From: Oscillospiraceae bacterium
Lineage (GTDB): Bacteria > Bacillota > Clostridia > Oscillospirales > SIG627
Direction of reading: 5' to 3'
Length of the DNA: 32,857 bases
Assembly: GCA_015064635.1 (NCBI GenBank)
Contig: SVRV01000005.1
Coordinates: forward strand, 1-32,857
Made by a program: the position numbers and the translations under genes. The notes beneath the pieces are model-generated. The model had not been told where the DNA came from, did no database searches, and worked only from the letters and a program-made list of their open reading frames with translations. Positions 14,341 through 22,114 of the stretch are shown here, in pieces; within the stretch, counting starts at the first letter, position 1; every line of letters begins with the position of its first letter.

Positions 14341-15251
14341 TTGCTGTCACCTCCCGTAAGATTTTTGCCGGTAACAGCCAAGAATACGTCATCCATTTTG
14401 CCCTTTGTTATCTCATAATCGATGAAAGCTTCCCGATTGTTCACTATAAGAGATGTAGCCGATTCCGTATTGGGGACAGTTATACGGTAACCGTTTTTAA
14501 CTGCCGAATAGTTTGGAGAAAGCTTTTTTACCGCTTCTTCATCGGCGTTATACAGAGTTATATAGTCATCTGTGTAGGTATTTTTCAACTCCAACGGTGT
14601 TCCCTTAGCCACTATCCTTCCGCTATCAATTATTACGACATAATCTGCTTCGGCGGCTTCCTCCATATAGTGAGTAGTGAGAAATACAGTCATATTTTCC
14701 TTTTTTCTCATGTCATTTACAGTATCCCATATAAGCTTTCTTGTCTGTGGGTCAAGTCCCGTGGTAGGCTCATCGAGAATAAGTATTTTAGGCTTGTGAA
14801 TAAGAGCTCTTGCAATATCTATTCTTCTCTTCTGTCCACCCGAAAGCTTTCCAAGTGTCCTCCCGAGAAGGTCTTTAAAATCGAAAGTGTCAGACAATTC
14901 GTCAAGTCTTTGCTTGAAAGCTTCTCCCGTTATTCCGTAAAGAGAGGCACGATGCTCAAGATTGTCCTTTACAGTCAAAGCGCGGTCAAGAACTGATGAC
15001 TGAAATACAACACCGATTTTATTCTTCACCGACAGTGCGTCGTTATCAATATCCGTACCGTCAATAAATATTTTTCCGCTATCCTTCGCAAGTGTTGTGC
15101 ACATTATGTTTATTGTAGTAGATTTTCCGGCACCGTTTACTCCGAGAAATGCAAACATTTCCCCTTCTCTTACAGTGAAGCTGACGTCTTGAACCGCCTT
15201 TACTTCACCGTAGCTTTTTGTTAAATTCTTAATTTCTATAATGTTATTCAT
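14337..15251 (-). CDS. ABC transporter ATP-binding protein (DrrA-like)
   Basis: A 304-residue ATPase that powers the adjacent permease. Walker A is GVNGAGKST (37-45), the Q-loop is at Q84, the signature LSGGQ is at 136-140, and Walker B ILILDEP is at 156-162. The C-terminal 80 residues form an extension typical of DrrA-type exporter ATPases. The start overlaps the ribbon-helix-helix gene by 8 bp and the end overlaps the permease by 4 bp, pointing to coupled translation. Confidence 0.93.
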   Translation of the reverse strand: MNNIIEIKNLTKSYGEVKAVQDVSFTVREGEMFAFLGVNGAGKSTTINIMCTTLAKDSGKIFIDGTDIDNDALSVKNKIGVVFQSSVLDRALTVKDNLEHRASLYGITGEAFKQRLDELSDTFDFKDLLGRTLGKLSGGQKRRIDIARALIHKPKILILDEPTTGLDPQTRKLIWDTVNDMRKKENMTVFLTTHYMEEAAEADYVVIIDSGRIVAKGTPLELKNTYTDDYITLYNADEEAVKKLSPNYSAVKNGYRITVPNTESATSLIVNNREAFIDYEITKGKMDDVFLAVTGKNLTGGDSK

Positions 15252-15462
15252 TGTTGTCCTCTAAAAAACTAAGGTCAGGTGGTGTATCAAGTTCCTTTGA
15301 TACATATCCGCCGTTTTTCTTTCTCTGCTTTACACATTCTGTCAGGAGATATTCTATCTGCCCGTTGACAGAACGGAAATCATCCTCTGCCCATGAAGCA
15401 ATAGCATTATAAAGCTTTTCCGACAGGCGCAACGGCACCTGCTTTTTCTGATTATCCGCCAT
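15244..15462 (-). CDS. Arc-like ribbon-helix-helix DNA-binding protein
   Basis: A 72-residue protein with an Arc/MetJ-type ribbon-helix-helix fold: beta-strand QVPLRLS (8-14), helix A EKLYNAIASWAEDDF (15-29), and helix B SVNGQIEYLLTECVKQR (about 31-47). The short charged tail ends ...FLEDNNE. Such proteins bind DNA as dimers and are often autorepressors. No toxin gene is adjacent, so it is not an obvious antitoxin. It sits 1 bp after the SPFH gene and overlaps the ABC ATPase gene, and the operon promoter contains two 9-bp direct repeats 11 bp apart that fit a tandemly binding Arc-like protein. Autoregulation of the exporter operon is inferred. Confidence 0.85.
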   Translation of the reverse strand: MADNQKKQVPLRLSEKLYNAIASWAEDDFRSVNGQIEYLLTECVKQRKKNGGYVSKELDTPPDLSFLEDNNE

Positions 15463-15463
15463 A

Positions 15464-16471
15464 TCAGTAAAGACTACCCGAATTTACAACGGGCTGAGCA
15501 TCACGGTTTCCGCAAAGCACAACGAGAAGATTTGATACCATTGCCGCACGGCGCTCTTCATCAAGCTCCACAGTTCCCTTTTCGCTAAGTCTTTCAAGCG
15601 CCATTTCAACCATTCCCACAGCTCCGTCCACAATAAGCTTTCTTGCATCAACTATTGCACTTGCCTGCTGTCTTTGGAGCATTACAGCCGCAATCTCGGG
15701 GGCATAAGCAAGATATGTTATTCTTGCCTCAACTATCTCTATTCCCGCCTCATTTACACGAGCCTGGATCTCGTTCTTTATTCTTCCGGCAACGATTTCA
15801 CTTGAGCCTCTGAGACTTCCTTCGTCTGCGATTCCGTCTCCTGTGGTATCGATTCCCGGCGCTGTATCGTAAGGATATATTCTCACAATATTACGGAGTG
15901 CCGCATCACATTGAAGCGAAAGGAATTCCTTGTAGTTATCAACATTGAATGCCGCCTTGGCTGTATCACATATTTTCCATGTAACGGCAATGCCTATTTC
16001 AATGGGATTTCCAAGACAGTCATTGATCTTTTGACGGTTGTTGTTGAGTGTCATGATTTTAAGACTCATTTTTTTAGAAACCATTTCAAATGACATATTC
16101 TTTACCGCATCGGTTTTTGTCTTTACATCCCCGCTTTGGCTGAGCTTTGTATTTGCAGCCGGATTTACAGCAGAGGAAAAAGGATTAACAAAATAGAATC
16201 CCTCGCCCTTAAGTGTACCTGTATACTTTCCGAAAAGAGTAAGCACAAGTGCCTCCTGAGGCTTTAAGATTTTAAGTCCAAGGTAAGGTATCCAACCGAT
16301 ACAAATAATGATACCTCCTATGATCGCAAGTGTTATTCCTCCTGTCTGCACTTCATTTTCAATCAAAACTGCACCGTAAATCAATGCGACGATTCCCGCA
16401 ATATAAACAAGAGATGTCAAGATCAGCGCAATCATTCCGTTTTTCTTTTTGTTAAGAATTTTTTCTGTCAT
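15464..16471 (-). CDS. SPFH/Band 7 domain membrane protein
   Basis: A 335-residue protein with two N-terminal membrane segments (about 13-35 and 41-62) followed by a Band 7/SPFH domain (about 70-260: ILKPQEALVLTLFGKYTGTL, then GIAVTWKICDTAKAAFNVDNY, and EIQARVNEAGIEIVEARITYLAYAPEIAAVMLQRQQASA). SPFH proteins form oligomeric rings that organise membrane microdomains and often support membrane complexes. It is the first gene of an operon with an Arc-like regulator and an ABC-2 exporter; AGGAGG precedes the ATG. A scaffold role for the exporter or a membrane-stress role is inferred from position. Confidence 0.9.
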   Translation of the reverse strand: MTEKILNKKKNGMIALILTSLVYIAGIVALIYGAVLIENEVQTGGITLAIIGGIIICIGWIPYLGLKILKPQEALVLTLFGKYTGTLKGEGFYFVNPFSSAVNPAANTKLSQSGDVKTKTDAVKNMSFEMVSKKMSLKIMTLNNNRQKINDCLGNPIEIGIAVTWKICDTAKAAFNVDNYKEFLSLQCDAALRNIVRIYPYDTAPGIDTTGDGIADEGSLRGSSEIVAGRIKNEIQARVNEAGIEIVEARITYLAYAPEIAAVMLQRQQASAIVDARKLIVDGAVGMVEMALERLSEKGTVELDEERRAAMVSNLLVVLCGNRDAQPVVNSGSLY

Positions 16472-16500
16472 AGTAAGATCCTCCTTATGTTTGTAACATT

Positions 16501-16520
16501 ATGATATCACAATGATATCA
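16501..16520. promoter_or_regulatory. Tandem operator sites ATGATATCA
   Basis: ATGATATCA occurs at 16501-16509 and again at 16512-16520, an 11-bp period. Each copy contains the 8-bp palindrome TGATATCA. The pair covers the -10 box and most of the spacer of the SPFH operon promoter. Arc-type ribbon-helix-helix dimers bind sites about one helical turn apart, so the operon's own Arc-like protein is the natural candidate. Confidence 0.65.
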
Positions 16521-16529
16521 ATTTGTCAA
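16501..16529 (-). promoter_or_regulatory. Promoter of the SPFH operon
   Basis: TTGACA (16524-16529), a 17-bp spacer and TATCAT (16501-16506) on the minus strand form a strong promoter. The -35 box overlaps the stop codon of the upstream AraC gene (16526-16528). Confidence 0.8.
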
Positions 16530-17305
16530 GAGGGATTTTTATTTTTCGAATATTGTGTAGGAGATATCCCCGTATGCTTTTTGAAATCTCTTGAAAAATC
16601 AAAAATATTCTGATATCCGAGGGAAAAAGCAACTTCACTTATTAAGCCATAATCACTTTTCAACATTTCCATTGCTTTTTCTATTCTCAAACGTCGGGCA
16701 AAGGCTATGGGAGGCTCACCCTTTATCTCCTTGAAAAGCTTTCTGAAATATACCGTTGAAAGTCCCGTAAGTCCGGCAAGAAGCTCGTTTGAAATATCGG
16801 TATTATAATTCTTGATTATGTAATCAAGTGCCGGTGCAATCTTTTTTTGCTTGTCATCGGGGACATTACGGGGAGTTGAAAGCATTGAGAACATTATCAA
16901 AATTCCGTAGCAAGAGCGTATCATTTCAGCCGAATGAAGAGGAGACTTGATCGACTGCTTATACTCTATTTCTTTGAACGCATTATAAAGCTTTTCGCTG
17001 TCTCTTATGGGAAATGACAGAATGTCGGAATAAGTGAAGTCTGCATCAAACTCAACAATGGAATAGTGTCCGGATTTTGTGCAAACCCAATCATAAACAC
17101 TACCGGACGGAAGAATTACCGCATTGTTTGAATTTGAGATATATGTGTTTCCGTTGTTGTAGTATTCCGTCTCCCCTTCAAACCTCAAGATCATAGCCCA
17201 ACACTTTCTGTAGGTTCTTTTTATTTTCTGACCACCCGCATTGTACATGGTAGATGCAAGGCGAAATCCTTTTATAACCAAATTTGATAAAATTTTTTCG
17301 TGCAA
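16526..17305 (-). CDS. AraC-family regulator of the 17457-23089 operon
   Basis: A 259-residue regulator with an N-terminal ligand-binding part (about 20-110, including YYNNGNTYISNSNNAVILPSGS) and a double helix-turn-helix at about 155-255 (LLAGLTGLSTVYFRKLFKE and ISEVAFSLGYQNIFDFSRDFKKHTGISPTQYS). The start is set at TTG 17305 because GGAGAGGTGA lies just upstream; an in-frame upstream ATG at 17368 lies inside the divergent promoter region and has no site. It faces the six-gene catabolic operon across an intergenic region with repeated TATTTGATA sites, so it is the likely activator of that operon. Confidence 0.88.
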   Translation of the reverse strand: MHEKILSNLVIKGFRLASTMYNAGGQKIKRTYRKCWAMILRFEGETEYYNNGNTYISNSNNAVILPSGSVYDWVCTKSGHYSIVEFDADFTYSDILSFPIRDSEKLYNAFKEIEYKQSIKSPLHSAEMIRSCYGILIMFSMLSTPRNVPDDKQKKIAPALDYIIKNYNTDISNELLAGLTGLSTVYFRKLFKEIKGEPPIAFARRLRIEKAMEMLKSDYGLISEVAFSLGYQNIFDFSRDFKKHTGISPTQYSKNKNPS

Positions 17306-17367
17306 AAATATCACCTCTCCCTTAAATACTAACATAAGGATTTGTTTTTTGCAATATTTTAGTATCA

Positions 17368-17394
17368 TATTTGATAAAAAAATCTTATTTGATA
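17368..17394 (+). promoter_or_regulatory. AraC-type direct repeats upstream of the catabolic operon
   Basis: TATTTGATA occurs exactly at 17368-17376 and 17386-17394 (18-bp period), and TTTGATA appears again at 17283-17289 near the regulator's start. Relative to the predicted transcript start the two main copies lie at about -62 and -44, the second overlapping the -35 region, which is where a class II activator binds. Confidence 0.6.
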
Positions 17395-17414
17395 TGTACG
17401 TTACAAGAGCAATG

Positions 17415-17423
17415 TGTTACAAT
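17415..17423 (+). promoter_or_regulatory. Extended -10 promoter of the catabolic operon
   Basis: TGTTACAAT (17415-17423) is an extended -10 box. The expected -35 position (TGTACG at 17395-17400) is poor, so the promoter probably depends on an activator bound to the repeats just upstream. Confidence 0.55.
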
Positions 17424-17456
17424 GCAAGAAAGAAGCAATAAAAGGAGGCGCCTAAA

Positions 17457-18266
17457 ATGAAAAAATTATCAGAGCTCACCACTCCGGCTCTTGCTGGAGT
17501 TGTCAGAGAAAAGAATTCCGCTGAGGCAATAGCGGAAATTATAAACTGCTCCTATGATGGTGCAGATATGATCGACCTTCATCTGTCAATGCTTGAGGAC
17601 AGAGAAAGAGTAAAAGACATCATCGCCTCGTCAAAGCTTCCCATACTTGCCCTCAATTATAATATTACATATAACGGCGGGAATGCAGGCTTTGATGAGG
17701 AAGAGCGTATCAAGACAATGCTTGATGCGGTTGAAGTGGGAGCTGCGGGAATCGATATGCAGGGATATTCCTTCCATCTTCCGTCAAAATCGTATTTTTG
17801 TGGAGAGGATAAGTATTCCTTTACCAAGGGTAATCCCAAGGAAGTCGTCACAGACACTAAAATCATTGACAAGCAATGTGATGTCATTGAAAAGGTTCAC
17901 TCAATGGGCGCTGAGGTACTTCTCTCCTGTCACCCGGGAATCCCAATGGACAGCCGACAGGTAATTGACCTTGCTCTGTTTTTGGAAAAGAGATGTCCCG
18001 ACATCATAAAGATAGTAACTGTTGCAAACACAGAGGATGACATGATAGAAAGCTTTAAAACAATGTCTCTTCTGAAGCGTGAAGTGAAAACCGCTGTCAG
18101 CTACCATGCATCGGGAAAGGCGGGCGCTTTGTCAAGAATCGTAAATCCCATGCTCGGCGGACACATGATATTCTGCGTTGACAGATTTAAGGTGTCAAGC
18201 ACAAAGGAACAGCTTGACCTCAGAACCGTACGGACTATAATTGATGAAATGAGGAAAATAAAATGA
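17457..18266 (+). CDS. Type I 3-dehydroquinate dehydratase-like protein (class I aldolase fold)
   Basis: A 269-residue TIM-barrel protein resembling type I dehydroquinase (AroD). The probable Schiff-base lysine is K185 in IIKIVTVANTEDD, and the partner histidine is H159 in LLSCHPG; their 26-residue spacing is close to that of AroD enzymes (27). The strand-1 motif DMIDLHLS (37-44) stands where AroD has its E-x-R/D substrate-binding segment, but the Arg is replaced by His, so the substrate may not be dehydroquinate. It is the first gene of a six-gene catabolic operon with GGAGG before the ATG, rather than beside shikimate genes. It could dehydrate a dehydroquinate-like keto acid, or act on another beta-hydroxy keto compound. 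Confidence 0.75.
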   Translation: MKKLSELTTPALAGVVREKNSAEAIAEIINCSYDGADMIDLHLSMLEDRERVKDIIASSKLPILALNYNITYNGGNAGFDEEERIKTMLDAVEVGAAGIDMQGYSFHLPSKSYFCGEDKYSFTKGNPKEVVTDTKIIDKQCDVIEKVHSMGAEVLLSCHPGIPMDSRQVIDLALFLEKRCPDIIKIVTVANTEDDMIESFKTMSLLKREVKTAVSYHASGKAGALSRIVNPMLGGHMIFCVDRFKVSSTKEQLDLRTVRTIIDEMRKIK

Positions 18267-19270
18267 AAAATAAGCAGATATTTTTTACCGCCGTGCATAC
18301 TGCAGAGCTGGTAGACGGTGAGATAAGAGAAAATCTTAATGACAACGAAGTGATGACAGTAACAGAATACACCGTTATAAGTGGAGGGACAGAACGTGCA
18401 AACATTATGGGAATGCAAAATGTTTCGGGCATCTGGCCTCGAGGACTGGGATACTGCGGTGTAGGTTATGTTGTTAAGACAGGAAAAGCTGTTACAAAGG
18501 TAAAAGAAGGCGACAGAGTTCTGGTGTATCACGGCTGTCATTCAAAATACAACATCCGCCCCGACGGTGAGATAACAAAGGTAGAGCAGGACATAACCTC
18601 TCTTGAAGCTGCATTTGTTATCATTGCCGCCATGGGACTTGGAGGTGTAAGAAAGCTCGAATTGGAGCTTGGTGAGAGTGCCATGGTAATGGGACAAGGG
18701 CTGCTTGGCATATTCGCCACTCAGTTTTTAAGACTTTCGGGTGCAAATCCGCTGATTGCCGCCGACTTGAATCCCCAAAGGCGTGAGCTTGCACTCAGCC
18801 TTGGTGCTGATTACGCCTTTGATCCATCGGAAAGCAATTTTATTGAAAAAGTAAAAGAAGTAACAAAGGGCAAGGGTGTGAGAGGCACTGTTGAGGTAAC
18901 GGGAGTATCAAAGGCTATGTGTCAGGCTCTTGAATGCGCCTCATGGCAGGGCAGAATATCTCTCCTTGGCTGTACAAGAGTCTCGGACTGTCCTGTGGAT
19001 TATTATCAGCAGGTTCACAAGCCCGGAATTAAGCTTATTGGTGCTCACAACTTCGTCAGACCTAAATTTGAATCCTACCCCCACCATTGGACACATCACG
19101 ACGATTGCAATGCAATAATGGATATGATAGCGTCAAAGCGTGTTAAGGTCGAACCTATCATTTCAAGAGTAGTCTCCCCTACCGAAGCACCTGAAATATT
19201 CAACGAACTGTGCGATGACCCCAATTTCCCTATTGGTACGGTCTTTGATTGGAGAAATACAAAAGTATGA
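18263..19270 (+). CDS. Medium-chain dehydrogenase/reductase lacking the zinc cysteine
   Basis: A 335-residue MDR-superfamily enzyme with a GroES-like N-terminal domain and a Rossmann domain (MVMGQGLLGIFATQF, about 146-160; acidic D-L-N after the second strand suggests NAD). The position that holds the zinc-binding Cys in sorbitol/threonine dehydrogenases (GICGTD) reads ISGGTERAN here, and the four-Cys structural-zinc loop is absent. It resembles the BchC-like subgroup of alcohol dehydrogenases. Its ATG overlaps the previous stop by 4 bp. An oxidation or reduction of a secondary alcohol/ketone on the pathway intermediate is likely; substrate unknown. Confidence 0.8.
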   Translation: MKNKQIFFTAVHTAELVDGEIRENLNDNEVMTVTEYTVISGGTERANIMGMQNVSGIWPRGLGYCGVGYVVKTGKAVTKVKEGDRVLVYHGCHSKYNIRPDGEITKVEQDITSLEAAFVIIAAMGLGGVRKLELELGESAMVMGQGLLGIFATQFLRLSGANPLIAADLNPQRRELALSLGADYAFDPSESNFIEKVKEVTKGKGVRGTVEVTGVSKAMCQALECASWQGRISLLGCTRVSDCPVDYYQQVHKPGIKLIGAHNFVRPKFESYPHHWTHHDDCNAIMDMIASKRVKVEPIISRVVSPTEAPEIFNELCDDPNFPIGTVFDWRNTKV

Positions 19271-20280
19271 GAAAAATAAAAATAGGTCAGATAGGCATCG
19301 GACACAATCACGGCGGCGCAAAAATGCTGGCTGTGAAAAAATTTCCCGAGCTTTTCGAGGTGGTAGGATGGGCGGAGGAAAATGAAAAATGGGTAGAAAA
19401 GCGAGGGAACAATCCCGAATACAAAGATATTCCACGTCTCAGCGCAGATGAAATAATAGAAAAAAGCGATGCTATTCTTGTCGAAACAGATGTATGGAAT
19501 CTTACCGAAACTGCTCAAAAGTGCGTGGACGCAGGCAAGCATATTCACATGGACAAGCCGGCAAGCGGCACTCTTGCCGAACACCATCATCTCCTTGACA
19601 CCGCAAAGGAAAAAGGACTCATCCTTCAGCTTGCCTATATGTACCGCTACAATCCCGCCGTTCAAAAATGTATCGAGATGATAAAAGAAGGAAGGCTTGG
19701 CGAAATTTTCTCTATAAATGCCGAAATGAGCACCTACCATCCCCTTGATTACAAAAAATGGCTCACAAATTTCAACGGGGGTATAATGTACATTTTAGGC
19801 TCACATCTCATCGACCTCGTTGTATACATTTTGGGAAAGCCTCAAAAAATCACTCCTTTTTTAAAGAGGACAAGGCTTGACGGCATTGACTTTGAAGACA
19901 ATACCCTGGCGGTACTTGAATACGAAAAGGCACTTGCCCGAGTTTTTGTGTCCTCAGTTGAGGTGAACGGCTTTGGCAGACGGCAATTCATGGTATCGGG
20001 AAGTCTTGGAACATTCAACATAAACCCCATTGAGCGTCCCCTGACAGTTACATGGTCGGACAAGGAAATTGCCGACAAAATATATGAAGACAGAAAGATA
20101 TATCTCCCCTTTGAGGACAACACAGCAAGTGGAAGATATGACGAAATGATGCGCGACTTTTACTCATACATTGTGGGCGAAAAGAAAAACCCCTTCACCT
20201 ACGAGCATGAATATGCGGTCCAAGAAGTACTGAGCGAAATTATAGGTGGTGTAAGCTTCAATGGGAAGAATATTAATTAA
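19267..20280 (+). CDS. Gfo/Idh/MocA-family oxidoreductase (second copy)
   Basis: A 337-residue dehydrogenase with the Rossmann loop QIGIGHNHGG (8-17). The usual EKP motif is DKP here (96-98), keeping the catalytic Lys97, and H180/D183 in GSHLIDLVVYILG are the likely active-site pair. The start is ATG 19267, overlapping the previous stop (ATGA) with GGAGAAA about 10 nt upstream; a TTG 18 bp earlier is unlikely. The end overlaps the amidohydrolase gene by 20 bp. It probably oxidises a cyclic sugar, inositol or related compound in the same pathway as its neighbours. Confidence 0.88.
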   Translation: MRKIKIGQIGIGHNHGGAKMLAVKKFPELFEVVGWAEENEKWVEKRGNNPEYKDIPRLSADEIIEKSDAILVETDVWNLTETAQKCVDAGKHIHMDKPASGTLAEHHHLLDTAKEKGLILQLAYMYRYNPAVQKCIEMIKEGRLGEIFSINAEMSTYHPLDYKKWLTNFNGGIMYILGSHLIDLVVYILGKPQKITPFLKRTRLDGIDFEDNTLAVLEYEKALARVFVSSVEVNGFGRRQFMVSGSLGTFNINPIERPLTVTWSDKEIADKIYEDRKIYLPFEDNTASGRYDEMMRDFYSYIVGEKKNPFTYEHEYAVQEVLSEIIGGVSFNGKNIN

Positions 20281-21331
20281 AAACGGAAGATTATGGGATG
20301 GGGAAAAATTCATATTCGCCGACATACTAACCGAAGGCGAAAAAATTCGAAAAATCAGCAAAGGCATTACGGAAAATACAGATTATACATTTGATGCAAA
20401 AGGTCTTACAGTTTCCGCAGGACTTATTGATCTGCACGTTCATACAAAGGGCATTTCGTCTGACGAATTCGGGATAAATGCAGAAGCAAGTTCATTCCCA
20501 TTCGGTGTGACTGCCGTAAACAATGCAGGAACAGCCTTTGCAAACAGAGCTTTAAGCGACATGTGTGCCGTCAAAAACACAGTTTTTGTTGGCGTTGGAG
20601 TCAAAGACGGACACGCTGTATTAGAAAACACAAAGCTTCACTTAAAGGAGTATGGTGAAAAAGCTGTCGGAATCAAGGTGTACCTTGATACAAAGCTTTC
20701 TGCTTTAACAGATGGGACTATTTTAAAAGAAGTATGTAGCTTCGCCCATGAAAATAATCTCAGGGTCATGGTGCATTGCTCAAATTCACCTATATCAATG
20801 GCAGAAATCACCGGTATCCTCTCAAAAGGTGATATAATTACCCACATCTTTCACGGAGGAGCAAATTCATGCACAGAAAATGACTTTGAAGCCTTCCGCA
20901 TTGCAAAAGAAAAAGGTGTTATAATGGATGCGGGATTTGCCGGACATGTCCATACAGATTTTGAAAATTTAACACGCTCTGTTTCATCAGGCTTTTTGCC
21001 TGATACAATAAGCACCGACATAACCCGTTTTTCTGCTTTCAAGCGTGGTGGAAAATACGGTATGACAATGTGCATGAGTATTGCAAGAGAAGTCAGAATG
21101 TGTGAAGAGGATATATTCAAAGCCGTTACCTCCACTCCCGCAAAAGTGCTTGGCAGGGAAAAAGAATGGGGATATCTTATTGAGGGCAGGTGTGCCGATA
21201 TTGCTGTATTAGAAATTGCTGACGAAGGATTTGAATTAACAGATAAAAATGGAAATAAAATAAAAAGCTCCAAAGGATACAGATGTTCTTTAACTCTGTC
21301 CAATGGAGAAATAACATACAAGGATAGGTGA
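20261..21331 (+). CDS. Dihydroorotase-like amidohydrolase
   Basis: A 356-residue metal-dependent amidohydrolase of the dihydroorotase/deacetylase branch. All ligands of a binuclear site are visible: HVH (59-61), K139 as candidate carboxylated lysine (GIKVYLDTK), H172 (VMVHCSNSP), H195 (THIFHGG), and D253 (STDITRF). The beta-sandwich halves lie at both ends (about 1-55 and 300-356). It could open a lactam or lactone ring, or remove an acyl group from an amino sugar. The start overlaps the previous gene by 20 bp with GGTGG about 12 nt upstream. In this operon, hydrolysis of a cyclic intermediate after oxidation is a sensible role, inferred only. Confidence 0.85.
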   Translation: MGRILIKNGRLWDGEKFIFADILTEGEKIRKISKGITENTDYTFDAKGLTVSAGLIDLHVHTKGISSDEFGINAEASSFPFGVTAVNNAGTAFANRALSDMCAVKNTVFVGVGVKDGHAVLENTKLHLKEYGEKAVGIKVYLDTKLSALTDGTILKEVCSFAHENNLRVMVHCSNSPISMAEITGILSKGDIITHIFHGGANSCTENDFEAFRIAKEKGVIMDAGFAGHVHTDFENLTRSVSSGFLPDTISTDITRFSAFKRGGKYGMTMCMSIAREVRMCEEDIFKAVTSTPAKVLGREKEWGYLIEGRCADIAVLEIADEGFELTDKNGNKIKSSKGYRCSLTLSNGEITYKDR

Positions 21332-21336
21332 TAAAA

Positions 21337-22113
21337 ATGGAAAAGGTAGCATTTATTACGGGTGCGGGAGGCTTTATAGGTCGTGCAACGGCAATAGCTC
21401 TCGCAAAATCGGGAATCAAAATAGCAGTCAATGATATAAACGAGGAGGCAGTCGCCAAAACCGTCAAAATGATTGAAGAAGCGGGTGGTGTGGCGCGTCC
21501 GTATATCGCAGACGTTTCGGATTCAAAAAGCATAACAGATGCAATTGAAAAAGCAGCCGCAGACCTTGGACGACTTGACATTATGGTGCATGTGGCAGGA
21601 GGAAGCTCCAGAATCGCAGGTAAGAATGCGAAGTATGCGCACCTTATCGACCAGGAGGATTATGTTATTGACACGGTACTTAAAGTAAACCTCTACGGTG
21701 CGATATGGGCGAGCCGTGCGGCGGCACGCATAATGGTAAGACAGGGCGAGGGCGGTAAAATAATCAATTTTGCCTCCACAGTAGGTCTTAACGGTCTTAA
21801 GGGCTGTACCGATTATGCGGCATCAAAGGGCGGTGTAATGTCATTTACAAAGGCTCTCGCGAAGGAGCTTGGCGAACACAAGATCAATGTCAATGCGGTT
21901 GCGCCCGGTGTAGTGTGCCGTGACGAGGTTGACACAACCACCGAAAGCGGAAGGCATTATGCGTATGACACAAATCTCCTGAATGAAAAATGCACAGCAG
22001 ATGATATAGCCGCTCTTGTTGAATTCCTGGTTTCGGATAAAGCAAGATTCATCACAGGTCAAACATATGTTTGCGACGGCGGAAGATCACTTTCAATGAA
22101 AGGAACAGACTGA
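21337..22113 (+). CDS. Short-chain dehydrogenase/reductase
   Basis: A 258-residue SDR with the dinucleotide motif TGAGGFIG (8-15), N-A-G variant VAGG (86-89), S147, and the catalytic YAASK pair Y160/K164. NVNAVAPG and the ITGQTYVCDGG tail are standard for the classical SDR family (FabG-like). ATG 21337 is used, with AGGATAGGTGA upstream; a GTG at 21328 overlapping the previous stop is possible. It likely oxidises or reduces a hydroxyl/keto group in the same pathway. Substrate unknown. Confidence 0.9.
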   Translation: MEKVAFITGAGGFIGRATAIALAKSGIKIAVNDINEEAVAKTVKMIEEAGGVARPYIADVSDSKSITDAIEKAAADLGRLDIMVHVAGGSSRIAGKNAKYAHLIDQEDYVIDTVLKVNLYGAIWASRAAARIMVRQGEGGKIINFASTVGLNGLKGCTDYAASKGGVMSFTKALAKELGEHKINVNAVAPGVVCRDEVDTTTESGRHYAYDTNLLNEKCTADDIAALVEFLVSDKARFITGQTYVCDGGRSLSMKGTD

Positions 22114-22114
22114 T

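Noticed and set aside
15244-15462. The ribbon-helix-helix protein as antitoxin of a toxin-antitoxin pair
   Set aside because: No small toxin-like gene is adjacent; both neighbours are SPFH and ABC transporter genes.
19096-19740. A 214-codon minus-strand frame opposite the MDR and Gfo/Idh/MocA genes
   Set aside because: It is antisense to two well-supported genes, has low-complexity aromatic-rich composition and no ribosome binding site.
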